A DNA stretch of 64,000 bases, taken from assembly GCA_015056255.1 (NCBI GenBank), contig SVGP01000015.1, positions 1 to 64,000 on the forward strand, in the 5' to 3' direction. The DNA comes from Clostridiales bacterium (GTDB taxonomy: Bacteria > Bacillota > Clostridia > Christensenellales > Aristaeellaceae). This document shows, in pieces, positions 1-8,824 of this stretch (positions within the stretch are counted from its first letter, which is position 1; every line of letters starts with the position of its first letter). Below the pieces are notes generated by a model. The model made no database searches. It was given only the letters and a program-made list of their open reading frames with translations, and was not told where the DNA came from. Both the position numbers and the translations under genes were made by a program.

Positions 1-84
1 CCGAAGTCAACATCCTCGTTCGACTTGCATGTGTTAAGCACGCCGCCAGCGTTCGTCCTGAGCCAGGATCAAACTCTTATGTTT
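1..84 (-). rRNA. 16S rRNA gene, 5' end only
   Basis: The complement of 58-77 is the conserved 16S 5' motif (the universal 27F site), followed by the conserved segment that continues to position 1. The gene reads leftwards out of the window, so only about 84 nt are present. The 5' end is placed about 7 nt upstream of the 27F site by analogy with E. coli; the exact processed end is not visible. Confidence 0.95.
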
Positions 85-254
85 AATCCATCCTCTTAAT
101 CAATCTCAGGTGCGCCAACACCTTCAACCAATTAAGCGTTTTTCGCTCAATCTATATCGAATCGACTGTTTCGCTTCTTCTTCGTTCTCTGTATCGTTTT
201 CAAGGATCGTTTGTCGCTCTCGTCGTTTGCTGTGCTCTCGTCGAAAGCTTGTTC
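85..254 (-). other. 16S rRNA leader with boxA-like element
   Basis: This is the transcribed leader between the rRNA promoter and the 16S 5' end. The complement of 194-205 reads CCTTGAAAACGA, resembling the boxA antitermination element that precedes Gram-positive 16S genes. No open reading frame is credible here. Confidence 0.5.
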
Positions 255-283
255 ATTATATCAAAGGGTCAAAGGTTTGTCAA
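255..283 (-). promoter_or_regulatory. rRNA operon promoter
   Basis: On the minus strand there is a perfect -35 TTGACA (278-283), a 17-bp spacer and a perfect -10 TATAAT (255-260), pointing at the 16S gene. A full sigma-A consensus is what an rRNA promoter should look like. Confidence 0.88.
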
Positions 284-361
284 CCCCTTTTTTTGAATTT
301 TTTTCATTTTTTTGAATCTTTTATTTTCCTTTGCATAGAATTGCTTTTTGGAGGTGGTTTT

Positions 362-1480
362 ATGGCTATATGGCGCCGTATACTACTTATAGGATTCATT
401 GTCCTGCTGCTTGCTGCGGCCATAAATGCGCTGGATGTGTTTCCGCTGCCAGGGGACGACGCAATAACAGAGAATTCTAAAGGTTTTTCGGGCGTTTTGC
501 GGCTCTGGATTTCAGAAGAAAAATCTCCCTCCCCATCAGGTCTTTCCACGTGGCTGACCAAAGAAAGCGCGCAATTTGAGAAAAAGCACGACGGCGTGTA
601 TGTACAAATCACCCCGGTGTCCAAAGAAACGCTTGCCTCTTTTTCATATGCAGCCGAACTGCCGCCGGATATGATTGTATTTTCACCGGGTATGCTTGAA
701 AACGCGCAGGGGCTTACTGAAACAGACGCTGCCCGCCTTTTACGGAAAGAGTTTTCGGATTATGCTGACGGGCTGTGCACGCCGGTTGCCATGGGCGCAG
801 CCTTCTGGGCGATTCGGGAAGGGATTGACCCTCCGCTTTCCGGGAAAACATTGCTCATCGATCAAGAATACGCCTATTCCGCACTTTATGCGCTCAAAAG
901 CGATTTGAATCCGCAAAAAACACCCGGAGCAGGATACGGCGTGGATCTCGGTCTTCCAATATACGAACATCAAAGTGATGATATTATAATAGAAGAGACC
1001 GGCGAGCTCCGGCCCGGTGCGAACAGCCATGTGTCCGAAAACGCATGCATCTCCTTCATAAACGGCGAAGGCGACGCCGCGTTTGTTTCGAACAAAGCGC
1101 TTTCAACTCTGACAAACGCAAAAAACGCACCGGAATTTAGAATCGCGGTGACGGGAGAAATTTACGCTGATCTTCTTTCGCTTTTCGCCGTGACGGATAC
1201 AAAAACCGGTGAAGCAAGGGAAATGTGCGTGCGTTTTCTTGAACATCTTTTATCGGAGGATGCGCAGAAGCGGCTTGAAAGTACAAAGGCTTTCAGCGTG
1301 ACCGACGCAAATCTGTACGCAGGAAAGAGGCATTATCAGGAAATTGAAATGAATTTGTCTTCCTCAAAGGTCATTCCTGCCCCGGCTTTTTCCGATTCCG
1401 AAAACGATACGGCAGAAGCGCTCAGGTCTGTCATTCACGGAGAATCGCGTCTTTCGGATATCCTGTCCGGCATGCCTTAA
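362..1480 (+). CDS. Extracellular solute-binding-like protein
   Basis: A 372-residue secreted protein. The start is the ATG at 362, preceded by GGAGGT at 350-355; the frame stays open further upstream into the rRNA leader, which cannot be coding. Residues about 6-26 are a hydrophobic signal or anchor segment with no lipobox cysteine. The rest has the feel of a family 1 extracellular sugar-binding protein: a mixed alpha/beta start, a 'DMIVFSPGML' segment and a C-terminal helical part, but no decisive motif. No permease genes adjoin it, so its partner is unknown. The rRNA promoter lies just upstream on the opposite strand, and I see no clear promoter for this gene. It could instead be an orphan ligand-sensing protein. 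Confidence 0.6.
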   Translation: MAIWRRILLIGFIVLLLAAAINALDVFPLPGDDAITENSKGFSGVLRLWISEEKSPSPSGLSTWLTKESAQFEKKHDGVYVQITPVSKETLASFSYAAELPPDMIVFSPGMLENAQGLTETDAARLLRKEFSDYADGLCTPVAMGAAFWAIREGIDPPLSGKTLLIDQEYAYSALYALKSDLNPQKTPGAGYGVDLGLPIYEHQSDDIIIEETGELRPGANSHVSENACISFINGEGDAAFVSNKALSTLTNAKNAPEFRIAVTGEIYADLLSLFAVTDTKTGEAREMCVRFLEHLLSEDAQKRLESTKAFSVTDANLYAGKRHYQEIEMNLSSSKVIPAPAFSDSENDTAEALRSVIHGESRLSDILSGMP

Positions 1481-1506
1481 ATACGCAAAAATTCGCTTTT
1501 ATTTCG

Positions 1507-1535
1507 TTGTTTCCATATCTTTTCTATGGTATACT
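1507..1535 (+). promoter_or_regulatory. Promoter of the PfkB kinase gene
   Basis: TTGTTT (1507-1512), a 17-bp spacer and TATACT (1530-1535), 34 nt upstream of the ATG at 1569. The -10 is good, the -35 partial. Confidence 0.5.
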
Positions 1536-1568
1536 TGTGCTTAATACAAAAGAGGGAGTGTTCCTTAA

Positions 1569-2486
1569 ATGAATACGCAGGTAATCGGCGTTGTGTTTCT
1601 GGACATCAAAGGCTTTCCCTACGGCAGCTATGATCCCCGCGGCACGAATCTTGGAAATATTGTAATGACCCATGGCGGCGTTGCGAGAAACGTAGCCGAA
1701 AACCTTGCAAATCTTGGTGAAAACGTCGATATGATCACGATGGTGGACGACGATGCGCTGGGCAATGAAATGAAGAGCCGATTGGAAGAAGCCGGCGTTT
1801 CGCTTGAAAACGCGATCATCACACCCCGAAAAGGCATGGGCATGTGGCTTGCGGTTTTCAACGAGCAAAACGACCTGACCGGCTCGATTTCTCACATGCC
1901 CAAGCCCGATCTCATGGAAAAGGCATTTTTTGAAAAGGGCGAAGAAATGATTCAAAACGCTGACACGGTTGTTTTGGAAATGGACGTTTCCGAAAAGCTG
2001 GCCGAGCGCGTGATCGAGCTATGCAATCGCTATCATAAGAAGGTTTATGTCATCGTGGCCAACATGCGCGTGATTCTGGCCAGGCGTGATCTGATGTACA
2101 AAACCAGCTGCGTGATTTTAAATGAAATCGAAGCCGGACGGCTGTTTGACGCAAACCTTCAGCATCTTACGCCCGATCAGATGCTTGCATCCGCAAAGCC
2201 GCTTGCCGAAAAGGCGGGCATCCGCCAGATGATTGTGACAATGGGCATAAACGGATGCGTGTATATGGATTTTGAAAGGCAGGTTTTCGGACACTGCCCG
2301 CCGATTCCAACCGTTGTTCAGGACACGACCGGCGCGGGCGATGCGTTTTTCTCGGCCACTGTCACGGCGCTCTCCAATGGAAAGAGCCTTGAAGACGCGG
2401 TCAAGTACGGAACGAAGCTTGCAAGCCTTACGCTGTCTACGCCCGAAAGCGTTTGTCCGCGCGTGGGCGGGGAGTTTTTCAGATAG
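1569..2486 (+). CDS. PfkB-family carbohydrate/nucleoside kinase
   Basis: A 305-residue ribokinase-fold (PfkB) kinase that transfers phosphate from ATP to a sugar or nucleoside hydroxyl. The C-terminal signature DTTGAGDAFF (252-261) contains the catalytic base Asp258 and the anion hole. The N-terminal substrate lid region carries a HGGVARNVAENLA segment (35-47), which is close to what is seen in pseudouridine kinases, so pseudouridine kinase (PsuK) is a possible assignment. No pseudouridine-5'-phosphate glycosidase gene lies nearby, so the substrate is open. The start follows AGAGGGAG. The gene is monocistronic: its own promoter lies upstream and a strong terminator at 2543-2600 follows. Confidence 0.85.
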   Translation: MNTQVIGVVFLDIKGFPYGSYDPRGTNLGNIVMTHGGVARNVAENLANLGENVDMITMVDDDALGNEMKSRLEEAGVSLENAIITPRKGMGMWLAVFNEQNDLTGSISHMPKPDLMEKAFFEKGEEMIQNADTVVLEMDVSEKLAERVIELCNRYHKKVYVIVANMRVILARRDLMYKTSCVILNEIEAGRLFDANLQHLTPDQMLASAKPLAEKAGIRQMIVTMGINGCVYMDFERQVFGHCPPIPTVVQDTTGAGDAFFSATVTALSNGKSLEDAVKYGTKLASLTLSTPESVCPRVGGEFFR

Positions 2487-2542
2487 GATTTAATTGCATA
2501 TTTATCGATATTCTGTATATTATACATTCGTGTTTTCAAAAT

Positions 2543-2600
2543 AAAACCCATCCCCTGCAGCAGGAAAATCCATGTTCCTTGCTGTATGGGGATGGGTTTT
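2543..2600 (+). terminator. Terminator after the PfkB kinase
   Basis: The arms AAAACCCATCCCC (2543-2555) and GGGGATGGGTTTT (2588-2600) are perfectly complementary, with an inner stem and loop, followed by a T-rich run. It is positioned to end the kinase transcript. Confidence 0.85.
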
Positions 2601-2666
2601 CTTGTTGAAACAACGGATATTGATATCCGCGGGCGGATGAACGCTGACGCTTTTTTTAGTTTGCGC

Positions 2667-2690
2667 GGGCGATCGATGATCGCCCCTACA
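2667..2690. repeat. Dispersed palindromic repeat, single unit
   Basis: The unit reads GGGCGATCGATGATCGCCC followed by CTACA. It is nearly the same as units at 46149-46218 and 50172-50248, where they form inverted pairs. Confidence 0.55.
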
Positions 2691-2731
2691 TTTTGATGCG
2701 GAACTGCTTCATAAATCTCTGTTTTTTTCTC

Positions 2732-2760
2732 GGGGCTGTTGTGCAACAGCCCCATTTTTT
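2732..2760 (+). terminator. Terminator-like hairpin
   Basis: GGGGCTGTTG, a 2-nt loop and CAACAGCCCC, followed by ATTTTTT on the plus strand. No T-run follows in the minus direction, so it is not an obvious terminator for the oxidoreductase gene that ends at 2923. Confidence 0.6.
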
Positions 2761-2922
2761 GTTTTATGGTTTGATTGGAGGGAGATCTTCAAAGATAGGC
2801 ATTGCGATTCATTTGACCGCAGCCTTATACAAGAATGTTTTTACAAGCGCATCCAATCCGTTATATTTATTTCGAGAATGCAGATCTGCTGCTTTCCGAA
2901 ATGTAATTTTATGCACTTGTTC

Positions 2923-3885
2923 TTACGTGCGGATGGTCCTTTCCTCGTCCGCGGCCTGTCTTGCAAGGAGGCTGATCCGTGTGTCCTCAAAGGCGGCTTC
3001 GGCAAGGCGATCCGCTTCCTCAGTACCGATTGCGTTTATGAATCTTGTGAAGGGATTCACGCCTTCTTCGAGGGGAAGGACGCGCTTTTTTTCGTCGTTT
3101 TCGAGGGTGACAATGCCGTCCACCGCTTCGATCATGCCCTTTGTGCCGGTTACGCGCAGACGGTCGTCGTCGTGGCGGGCGGAGCCGATCGGGCGCAGGT
3201 AATCAATATCGCAGGTGCCGATCACGCCGTTTTCAAGGGACAAAAGCACGCTGCCCGCGCTTTCCATGTCTCCGTGGCCGCGGTTTTCGACGGTGGTGTG
3301 AACGGCGGACACGCTTTTCACCTTTCCGCCCAGATGCAAAACCCAGTCGATGGCGTGGATGCCGATCCACGGAATCGTGCCGCCATAGAGCGCACGGGTT
3401 CGGTAATATTCGTCGCGAACGCCCATTCGGTAGCTTTTCTGGCCATGAATCACGCGCACGGAGCCGATTTCGCCGTCCTGAATCGCTTTTTCCACGGTTC
3501 TAAACCACGCGCAGCAATTGAGATTCAGCATGCAGCCAAGGGACGCGGTCGAATTTTCATATGCCGCTCTTACCGCCTGAAGCTCGTCCATTTCGATGGC
3601 CAGCGGCTTTTCGGAATAGGTATGAATTCCCCTTTTCAGGCATTCGATGGATATTTTCGCAATATCCGAAAACCACGGATTGACCACCGCCACATCCGGC
3701 TTTTCCGCGTCCAGCATTTCACGCCAGTCGGAATAGCATTTTACTTTTTTTCTCTCGGAAAGCCTGGTCATGTCTTCACCCCTGGAACCCGGCGCAATGG
3801 CCGAAAGCTGTGCGTTCAGCCCGTCTGAAACCGCGTCGAGCGCCTGATGATAGTGCCCGGATGCGCCGATGATGACAAATTTCAT
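2923..3885 (-). CDS. Gfo/Idh/MocA-family oxidoreductase
   Basis: A 320-residue NAD(P)-dependent oxidoreductase of the glucose-fructose oxidoreductase/inositol dehydrogenase superfamily. The N-terminal Rossmann motif is IIGASGHYHQA (4-14), and the EKPLA segment characteristic of the family lies near residue 96. The C-terminal alpha/beta domain is complete. The substrate is probably a sugar or cyclitol; nothing local fixes which. The start ATG at 3885 follows GGAGTG. The gene lies 17 nt downstream of the SH3b-repeat gene on the same strand and may be co-transcribed with it, though the two products have no evident functional link. Confidence 0.88.
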   Translation of the reverse strand: MKFVIIGASGHYHQALDAVSDGLNAQLSAIAPGSRGEDMTRLSERKKVKCYSDWREMLDAEKPDVAVVNPWFSDIAKISIECLKRGIHTYSEKPLAIEMDELQAVRAAYENSTASLGCMLNLNCCAWFRTVEKAIQDGEIGSVRVIHGQKSYRMGVRDEYYRTRALYGGTIPWIGIHAIDWVLHLGGKVKSVSAVHTTVENRGHGDMESAGSVLLSLENGVIGTCDIDYLRPIGSARHDDDRLRVTGTKGMIEAVDGIVTLENDEKKRVLPLEEGVNPFTRFINAIGTEEADRLAEAAFEDTRISLLARQAADEERTIRT

Positions 3886-3902
3886 GGATCAATCACTCCA
3901 AA

Positions 3903-4907
3903 TCAGTAATTTAAATAGCGAAGAGATACATAGGCAAAACCCGTTCCCGTGTCCACACGGGCAAAGCTTCCATCGGTTGCAAGAATTTTAAACTGCGTGC
4001 CCGTATAGGCGACGCCCAGTTTTCCATAATTTGTACCCGGACCTTTTCTAAGGTTGACATTACCCGTGGTGACAGCGTTCCAGTTGAAGCGCATGAGCGA
4101 GCGATGGATGTATGCGCTGCCCCAGCCGTTCAGGTTTTCAACACGCACCCACTGACCGGTGGAGGAATACGCGTTTGCTTTATCGCCCACATAGAGCTGA
4201 TACAGCATCACGTGGTCGGTGCCTGCACCCGCGCGAACAGCGGCAAAGCCGTCCTTTGAACGGATGACGGCGGTTTTTCCGTTGAGTCCCTCGGCAGTTT
4301 TGGAATCAAGCTTCAGAAGGCCTTTACTGATATAGCCGATTCTGCCGTCGGAGGTTGCGCATCTGACCCAGCTTCCGTTCTTTTCAAGCGCCCACACGGT
4401 CGTGCCGTTATAAAGTCTGCCAATTACATTATAATTCGTGCCCGGACCCCAGCGGAAATTGGCGTAGCCGTCTGAGGAGCGCACGGTGGCGCTCACGTTT
4501 ACGACTTCGTCCGCGTCCTTCAGGCTTGCGTCGGGCACATAGGCATTCGTGCCGCCCCAACCGGAATTGTTCGTCGTACCCCAGCCGTCATCGGCTGCGC
4601 CGCCTGTGTAGCTGTCGTCAGACACGTATTCGGCAAAGCGCACGTATTTTCCGTACATGTAACCTTCAACGCCGGTTCGGATCACGCGAACCTTGTGCCA
4701 GGTGTTTCCGCGGGAAAGGATGATGAGTCTGTCGCCGTACTTTGCGGCGCCGACGATCGGCTGCCCGGCGCCCGCCACTTTTCTGACATACGCGCTTCCG
4801 TCGGTCGTAGGCGTTTCGCAATAGCCGTACTGCGTGCCCGCCGCAAAGGCCGGAATGGATGCACAGAACAAGGAAATGATCAAAAGAATGCCAAGAAGCT
4901 TTTTCAT
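3903..4907 (-). CDS. Secreted protein with four SH3b repeats
   Basis: A 334-residue exported protein. The start is placed at 4907 (MKKLLGILL), after GGGGAG, because a clean signal peptide (about 1-23) begins there; the open frame further upstream is not signal-like. Four bacterial SH3 (SH3b) units follow, at about 27-92, 137-198, 212-273 and 281-334. Two carry the hallmark R-x-GPGTNY turn (152-159 and 287-294). A Gly/Ser/Asp-rich linker (95-135) separates unit 1 from the rest. SH3b domains bind peptidoglycan cross-bridges or other wall ligands. There is no catalytic domain, so this is probably a wall-binding or sensing protein rather than a hydrolase. Confidence 0.85.
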   Translation of the reverse strand: MKKLLGILLIISLFCASIPAFAAGTQYGYCETPTTDGSAYVRKVAGAGQPIVGAAKYGDRLIILSRGNTWHKVRVIRTGVEGYMYGKYVRFAEYVSDDSYTGGAADDGWGTTNNSGWGGTNAYVPDASLKDADEVVNVSATVRSSDGYANFRWGPGTNYNVIGRLYNGTTVWALEKNGSWVRCATSDGRIGYISKGLLKLDSKTAEGLNGKTAVIRSKDGFAAVRAGAGTDHVMLYQLYVGDKANAYSSTGQWVRVENLNGWGSAYIHRSLMRFNWNAVTTGNVNLRKGPGTNYGKLGVAYTGTQFKILATDGSFARVDTGTGFAYVSLRYLNY

Positions 4908-5087
4908 CGTGTTTTCTCCCCTTTCACGCTTCGTTTGGAATCTGCTATTTTGACGAAGCGCCGCGCGGTTTGGTTCAATTTTCAAAAGGAGGAAAACATT
5001 CCTTTTTCTTGCATTTGGTTGGAAATGCAACGGATAAAACGCTCGGAATCTGCTATACTATAAAGCGTAATAAAGGAGGATAAAAGC

Positions 5088-6122
5088 ATGAAGCTTGCTT
5101 TTTTTGATACAAAATCCTACGACAAAAAGTCGTTTGACAAATATGCCGGGGAAAACGACATCGATATCAAATATTTTGAAACCAAATTAAACGAGGACAC
5201 GGCGGAATTGGCGCACGGCTTTGACGCAGTGTGCGCCTTTGTAAACGACACGGTGAATGATCGCGTGATCGACAGGCTTTCCGAAATGAACGTAAAAGCC
5301 ATTGCGCTCAGATGCGCCGGGTTTAACAATGTGGACATGCGCCACGCTTTTGGAAAAATTCACGTTCTGCGCGTTCCTGCGTATTCGCCGTATGCGGTTG
5401 CCGAGCATGCGATGGCGCTTTTACTCACGTCCATCCGCCGCATTCACAAGGCCTACATCCGTTCGCGCGATTTCAATTTCAGCTTATCCGGCTTAACCGG
5501 CTTTGATCTTCACGGAAAGACCGTGGGCGTGATCGGAACTGGCCGCATCGGCCGCGTGTTTATCGACATCGCGCGGGGATTTGGCATGAAGGTTCTGGCC
5601 TACGACAAGTTCCCGGCAAAGGATCTTGACAACGGAGACACGATCAAATACGTGTCCCTCGACGAACTTTACAGAAACAGCGACGTCATATCTCTCCACT
5701 GTCCCTTAACCGACGACACCATGCATATGATCAACGAAGAAACGCTCAAAAAATGCAAAAAGGGCGTGGTGCTCATCAACACCTCGCGCGGCGGCCTGGT
5801 AGACGCCGAGGACCTTCTAAACGCCATCAAGTCCCGCCACGTGGGCGCGGCGTGCCTGGACGTCTACGAAGAAGAAAGCGACCTTTTCTTCGAGGACAAT
5901 TCCGGCCACATCTTAAACGACGATATTTTAGCCCGCCTCATCTCCATGCCCAACGTCATCGTGACCTCGCACCAGGCGTTTTTGACCGAGGAGGCCCTTC
6001 AGAACATCGCTCAGACCACCATCCAAAATCTCGTGGATCTTTTTGAGGACGGCCAGTGCGCAAACGAACTGTGCTTCAGGGGCAATCAGGCCGAGGACTG
6101 CCGGACGGGGAAATGCTTTTAA
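5088..6122 (+). CDS. D-2-hydroxyacid dehydrogenase, probably D-lactate dehydrogenase
   Basis: A 344-residue NAD-dependent D-isomer-specific 2-hydroxyacid dehydrogenase, probably reducing pyruvate to D-lactate in fermentation. The nucleotide-binding motif is GTGRIG (150-155). The catalytic triad is visible as Arg234 (NTSRGG), a Glu in DVYEEE (258-263) and His295 (TSHQAF). The N-terminal layout and the C-terminal LFFED insert match fermentative LdhA-type enzymes better than phosphoglycerate dehydrogenases. The start ATG follows AAAGGAGGA with ideal spacing, and a TATACT -10-like box lies at 5054-5059. The short C-terminal tail containing two cysteines is not part of the family core. A terminator lies at 6271-6311. 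Confidence 0.88.
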   Translation: MKLAFFDTKSYDKKSFDKYAGENDIDIKYFETKLNEDTAELAHGFDAVCAFVNDTVNDRVIDRLSEMNVKAIALRCAGFNNVDMRHAFGKIHVLRVPAYSPYAVAEHAMALLLTSIRRIHKAYIRSRDFNFSLSGLTGFDLHGKTVGVIGTGRIGRVFIDIARGFGMKVLAYDKFPAKDLDNGDTIKYVSLDELYRNSDVISLHCPLTDDTMHMINEETLKKCKKGVVLINTSRGGLVDAEDLLNAIKSRHVGAACLDVYEEESDLFFEDNSGHILNDDILARLISMPNVIVTSHQAFLTEEALQNIAQTTIQNLVDLFEDGQCANELCFRGNQAEDCRTGKCF

Positions 6123-6141
6123 GAAAATATTGCCTTTGATC

Positions 6142-6242
6142 GTAGGGCGGGGGCTTGCTCCCGCCGGAACGCAGCTGTTTTTAGGTAAGGTGTTTTTGAT
6201 GCGAAACGGATGACGCGCGGCGGGAGCAAGCCCCCGCCCTAC
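6142..6242. repeat. Inverted pair of palindromic repeats (GTAGGGCGGG unit)
   Basis: Two 25-bp arms, 6142-6166 and 6218-6242, are exact reverse complements separated by 51 bp. Each begins or ends GTAGGGCGGG and contains an internal GCTTGC. The identical 25-mer pair recurs at 57426-57450 and 57468-57492. Confidence 0.85.
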
Positions 6243-6270
6243 GGGATAACGCGCGTTGTGAGTGCACAAT

Positions 6271-6311
6271 ACCTCAGGGAAACGGCCATATCTGCCTTCC
6301 CTGAGGTTTTA
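6271..6311. terminator. Terminator between convergent genes
   Basis: ACCTCAGGGAA (6271-6281) pairs with TTCCCTGAGGT (6297-6307), followed by TTT. It lies between the dehydrogenase (+) and the membrane protein gene (-) and could serve both. Confidence 0.75.
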
Positions 6312-6316
6312 TGTAT

Positions 6317-6799
6317 TCATTTCTCCGAAATCGCCTCTAAAACTTCTTCATTGGGCTGGAAAACCAGCATTTGCTTTTCTCCTGCGCGTTTAAAGACGAT
6401 GGCTATGGGCTTGTTCGGGTTGGTTTTTCTGACGGCTTTATAGGTTTTCATTTTGCCATGCTTGTTTCTTGCTTCCTCTGCGGCGCCTACAAACAGAATA
6501 TCGCGCTTCATAAATTCAATCATGGGGCGCGGCTTTTTGTGGTAAACGCGCTCGACCGTCACCTTTACGCCGTCAACGGCATAAAGATAGCGGATGGCAA
6601 AATTGTAATACACAATCGTCGCAACTGCGCCGCCCAGCCCCCAGAACACAATGGAGGTAAAAAGCGGCGAAAGGCCGATGGACGATAAAAGCCGCGTAAG
6701 CATCGAATCCATATAAAGAGCCGCAAGCGAAGCCAAAACGACAACGATGCCGGTTTTGCCGCTCACTTCGTTCTGACCAACCAGCTGATCTACTTTCAT
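6317..6799 (-). CDS. Unknown membrane protein
   Basis: A 160-residue protein I do not recognise. The N-terminal third has two hydrophobic segments (about 16-40 and 45-70) that should span the membrane. The remaining 90 residues are cytosolic-looking and basic, with KKPRP and KTNPNKP segments. Its start overlaps the stop of the upstream gene by 4 bp (ATGA), so the two are translationally coupled and probably interact. No enzyme motif is visible. Confidence 0.75.
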   Translation of the reverse strand: MKVDQLVGQNEVSGKTGIVVVLASLAALYMDSMLTRLLSSIGLSPLFTSIVFWGLGGAVATIVYYNFAIRYLYAVDGVKVTVERVYHKKPRPMIEFMKRDILFVGAAEEARNKHGKMKTYKAVRKTNPNKPIAIVFKRAGEKQMLVFQPNEEVLEAISEK

Positions 6800-7485
6800 T
6801 TCGCCGCCTCCGGGTCAATATATCGGTCGAACATGTCTGAAAGCACCATGAAGCTGGTGTTTGCATTTTCAGAGGAGATGGCGATCAGGGCATATTTTCC
6901 GCGAACGTCATACGCGCCCAGCTTATTGATGCCAAGGAGCGAAGAAATATCCACAAAATAGGCATGCTCATCATAGTCCATATCGGGATCGGGTTCTTCA
7001 CCCTCCTCCAGCTGAATCCCCTGCCACACGACGTATTCGGAATACTTCTCGTTGAACGCGTCAAAGCCTTCCATAAATTCGAGCGGCACGGCATAGCCTT
7101 CGTTCACCATGCGCTGGGTGAGAACGTCGTTTTGGAAATAGATGTCGTTGTCGCCGGCATATACCTGAACGGTATACACCTGGCTGCCCTCATAGTTGTC
7201 GTCGCCCGTGTAGGCGATAGTTAAGAACGTGATCTCCTCAAGCGACGCGTCATATTCCTGACCGGCGGCGAGCATTGCGGGAATATCCGCGTCCATTTTG
7301 GTGGTGTCGGCATAGGTGTCCACCATCTGAATGATGACCGCGCGCTCGTCGGGCGCGACATAGCGGGTGACGGAGAAAATCAGGCTGGCAACGCCGGCTG
7401 CGATCAGCGCGCCGATGATATACACTTTTTTGGCGTAGGAATAGTGATCCTTCCACTTCTGAAGGGTTATCTTTGTATTGGGCAT
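6796..7485 (-). CDS. Unknown single-pass membrane protein
   Basis: A 229-residue protein without recognised family. One transmembrane helix lies at about residues 20-42, after a short basic cytosolic tail. The remaining 185 residues are strongly acidic (a GEEPDPDMDYDE stretch) and presumably extracellular. The start follows GGGAG with a 9-nt gap. It is the first gene of a two-gene operon with the membrane protein at 6317-6799, driven by the promoter at 7521-7549. Confidence 0.75.
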   Translation of the reverse strand: MPNTKITLQKWKDHYSYAKKVYIIGALIAAGVASLIFSVTRYVAPDERAVIIQMVDTYADTTKMDADIPAMLAAGQEYDASLEEITFLTIAYTGDDNYEGSQVYTVQVYAGDNDIYFQNDVLTQRMVNEGYAVPLEFMEGFDAFNEKYSEYVVWQGIQLEEGEEPDPDMDYDEHAYFVDISSLLGINKLGAYDVRGKYALIAISSENANTSFMVLSDMFDRYIDPEAAK

Positions 7486-7520
7486 CAGGCATATCTCCCA
7501 TCGAAATTCAATTTACCCCT

Positions 7521-7549
7521 ATTATAACAAGCGTGCACGCAAATAACAA
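7521..7549 (-). promoter_or_regulatory. Promoter of the unknown membrane cassette
   Basis: Minus strand: TTGTTA (7544-7549), a 17-bp spacer, TATAAT (7521-7526). It lies 36 nt upstream of the start at 7485. Confidence 0.7.
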
Positions 7550-7593
7550 GAGGAATCGAATTACGAAAATACGGTTTAAATTTGAAATCACTT

Positions 7594-8736
7594 TTACAGC
7601 TCGATTCCAATCTCTTTGGGAAGCGCCCAGTTGTCAAAGGAGCGCTTCAGATATTCCTCGAGGTTTTTGACATGATAGCAGGTTCCGCGTCTTTCATCCT
7701 GAACGATATCGACATGGGATTTGTCGATGTTCTCAATCGGAAGCGCCTGTACCATGCGCACCGCGCAGACGTGTCCAAATTCGCTTTTGGTCGTGCATGC
7801 GGGCGTTTTTCCTTCATTTATGCAGGCAATCACGTTTTCAAGCTTATAGTGATACGCATCCAGATCCGCTTCGCCATAATCGATTACTTCGCCCGTCGCC
7901 ATGCGCGCAGTCATCCTGTGGTCGACGCCATACTCCACAACGGCCCTTTCAAATTCGATCCTCGCATAGGGACCGAAAACCTCCGAAGAAATCGGATGCG
8001 CCGTGTAATAAAGGATATCCGCGCCGATATCGGTGGAAAACCGCATGCAGGCGATGTCGTAATTTTCGACGTTTTCATTGCCGCGATACATTTCCGCTTT
8101 TACGCCCGTAATATTGCACGCGCTTTCGGCGTCCTTTCCGAAAAGGAAGGTGAGCAATTGGAAATTGTGCGCGCAGGCATTGGTGAAGGGGCTGTCAAAC
8201 ACCTCGTGTCCGTTGACCGAAATGCGGCCCGCCCAGTTGTTGCGGGCATAATAGATGCTGCCGCGTCTGTAGGTATGCAGACATTTTGCGCGAAGGGGAG
8301 AACCGAATTTTCCAGACAGAATGTCCTTTTTAAGGGCCTGAACATCGCTTCTATAATTCATCTGATAGCCAACGGCCAGGAATTTGCCCGTTTCAAGGCA
8401 ACACTTGTCAAGGCTTTCGATCTCCTCCGTCGTAAGACAAAGCGGCTTTTCGCAAAGCACGTTGCTCCCGTTATTCATGCACTCGATGGACATCGGCGTG
8501 TGAAGATGGATGGGCGAAGCCAGTATGGCCAGATCCGCCGTATGCTCTTTATAGAAGTCAGCGAGGGTACGGTATACGGGAATGCGGTGTTCGTCAATTT
8601 GAGGGCAAACCACATTCACATTTTCCATTACGTCCACAACGCCCGCAATTTCCGCGCCGTAATCACGCGAGGTAAGCGCGCGCACATAGCCGCTGCCATA
8701 GCCGCCTGCGCCGACGATCAACACTTTGATTTTCAT
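7594..8736 (-). CDS. Gfo/Idh/MocA-family oxidoreductase
   Basis: A 380-residue NAD(P)-dependent oxidoreductase. The Rossmann motif IVGAGGYGSGY lies at residues 7-17, and the family CEKPL segment lies near residue 95. The C-terminal domain is complete and contains AHNFQL, a plausible substrate-binding histidine region. The sugar or cyclitol substrate is unknown. The ATG at 8736 follows AGGAGAGGG. A perfect promoter at 8786-8814 makes this a separate transcription unit, and the promoter of the next cassette lies just beyond its end. Confidence 0.88.
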   Translation of the reverse strand: MKIKVLIVGAGGYGSGYVRALTSRDYGAEIAGVVDVMENVNVVCPQIDEHRIPVYRTLADFYKEHTADLAILASPIHLHTPMSIECMNNGSNVLCEKPLCLTTEEIESLDKCCLETGKFLAVGYQMNYRSDVQALKKDILSGKFGSPLRAKCLHTYRRGSIYYARNNWAGRISVNGHEVFDSPFTNACAHNFQLLTFLFGKDAESACNITGVKAEMYRGNENVENYDIACMRFSTDIGADILYYTAHPISSEVFGPYARIEFERAVVEYGVDHRMTARMATGEVIDYGEADLDAYHYKLENVIACINEGKTPACTTKSEFGHVCAVRMVQALPIENIDKSHVDIVQDERRGTCYHVKNLEEYLKRSFDNWALPKEIGIEL

Positions 8737-8785
8737 ATTTCTTCCCTCTCCTTTTGTATGAATCTGAAGCTCTTCCTTTCTTTAT

Positions 8786-8814
8786 ATTATAGCAATTCAA
8801 AAACGCACTGTCAA
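8786..8814 (-). promoter_or_regulatory. Promoter of the oxidoreductase gene
   Basis: Minus strand: perfect TTGACA (8809-8814), a 17-bp spacer and perfect TATAAT (8786-8791), about 50 nt upstream of the start at 8736. Confidence 0.85.
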
Positions 8815-8824
8815 TTTATGACGA

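Larger units (their letters stand above)
2487..2922. other. Gene-free interval with terminators and a palindromic repeat
   Basis: 436 nt with no credible gene. It contains a hairpin terminator (2543-2600), a unit of the dispersed palindromic repeat family (2667-2690) and a second terminator-like hairpin (2732-2760). I recognise nothing in 2761-2922. Confidence 0.6.

Noticed and set aside
2878..3828. 316-residue plus-strand frame opposite the first oxidoreductase
   Set aside because: Antisense shadow; the minus-strand gene has the Rossmann and EKP motifs.
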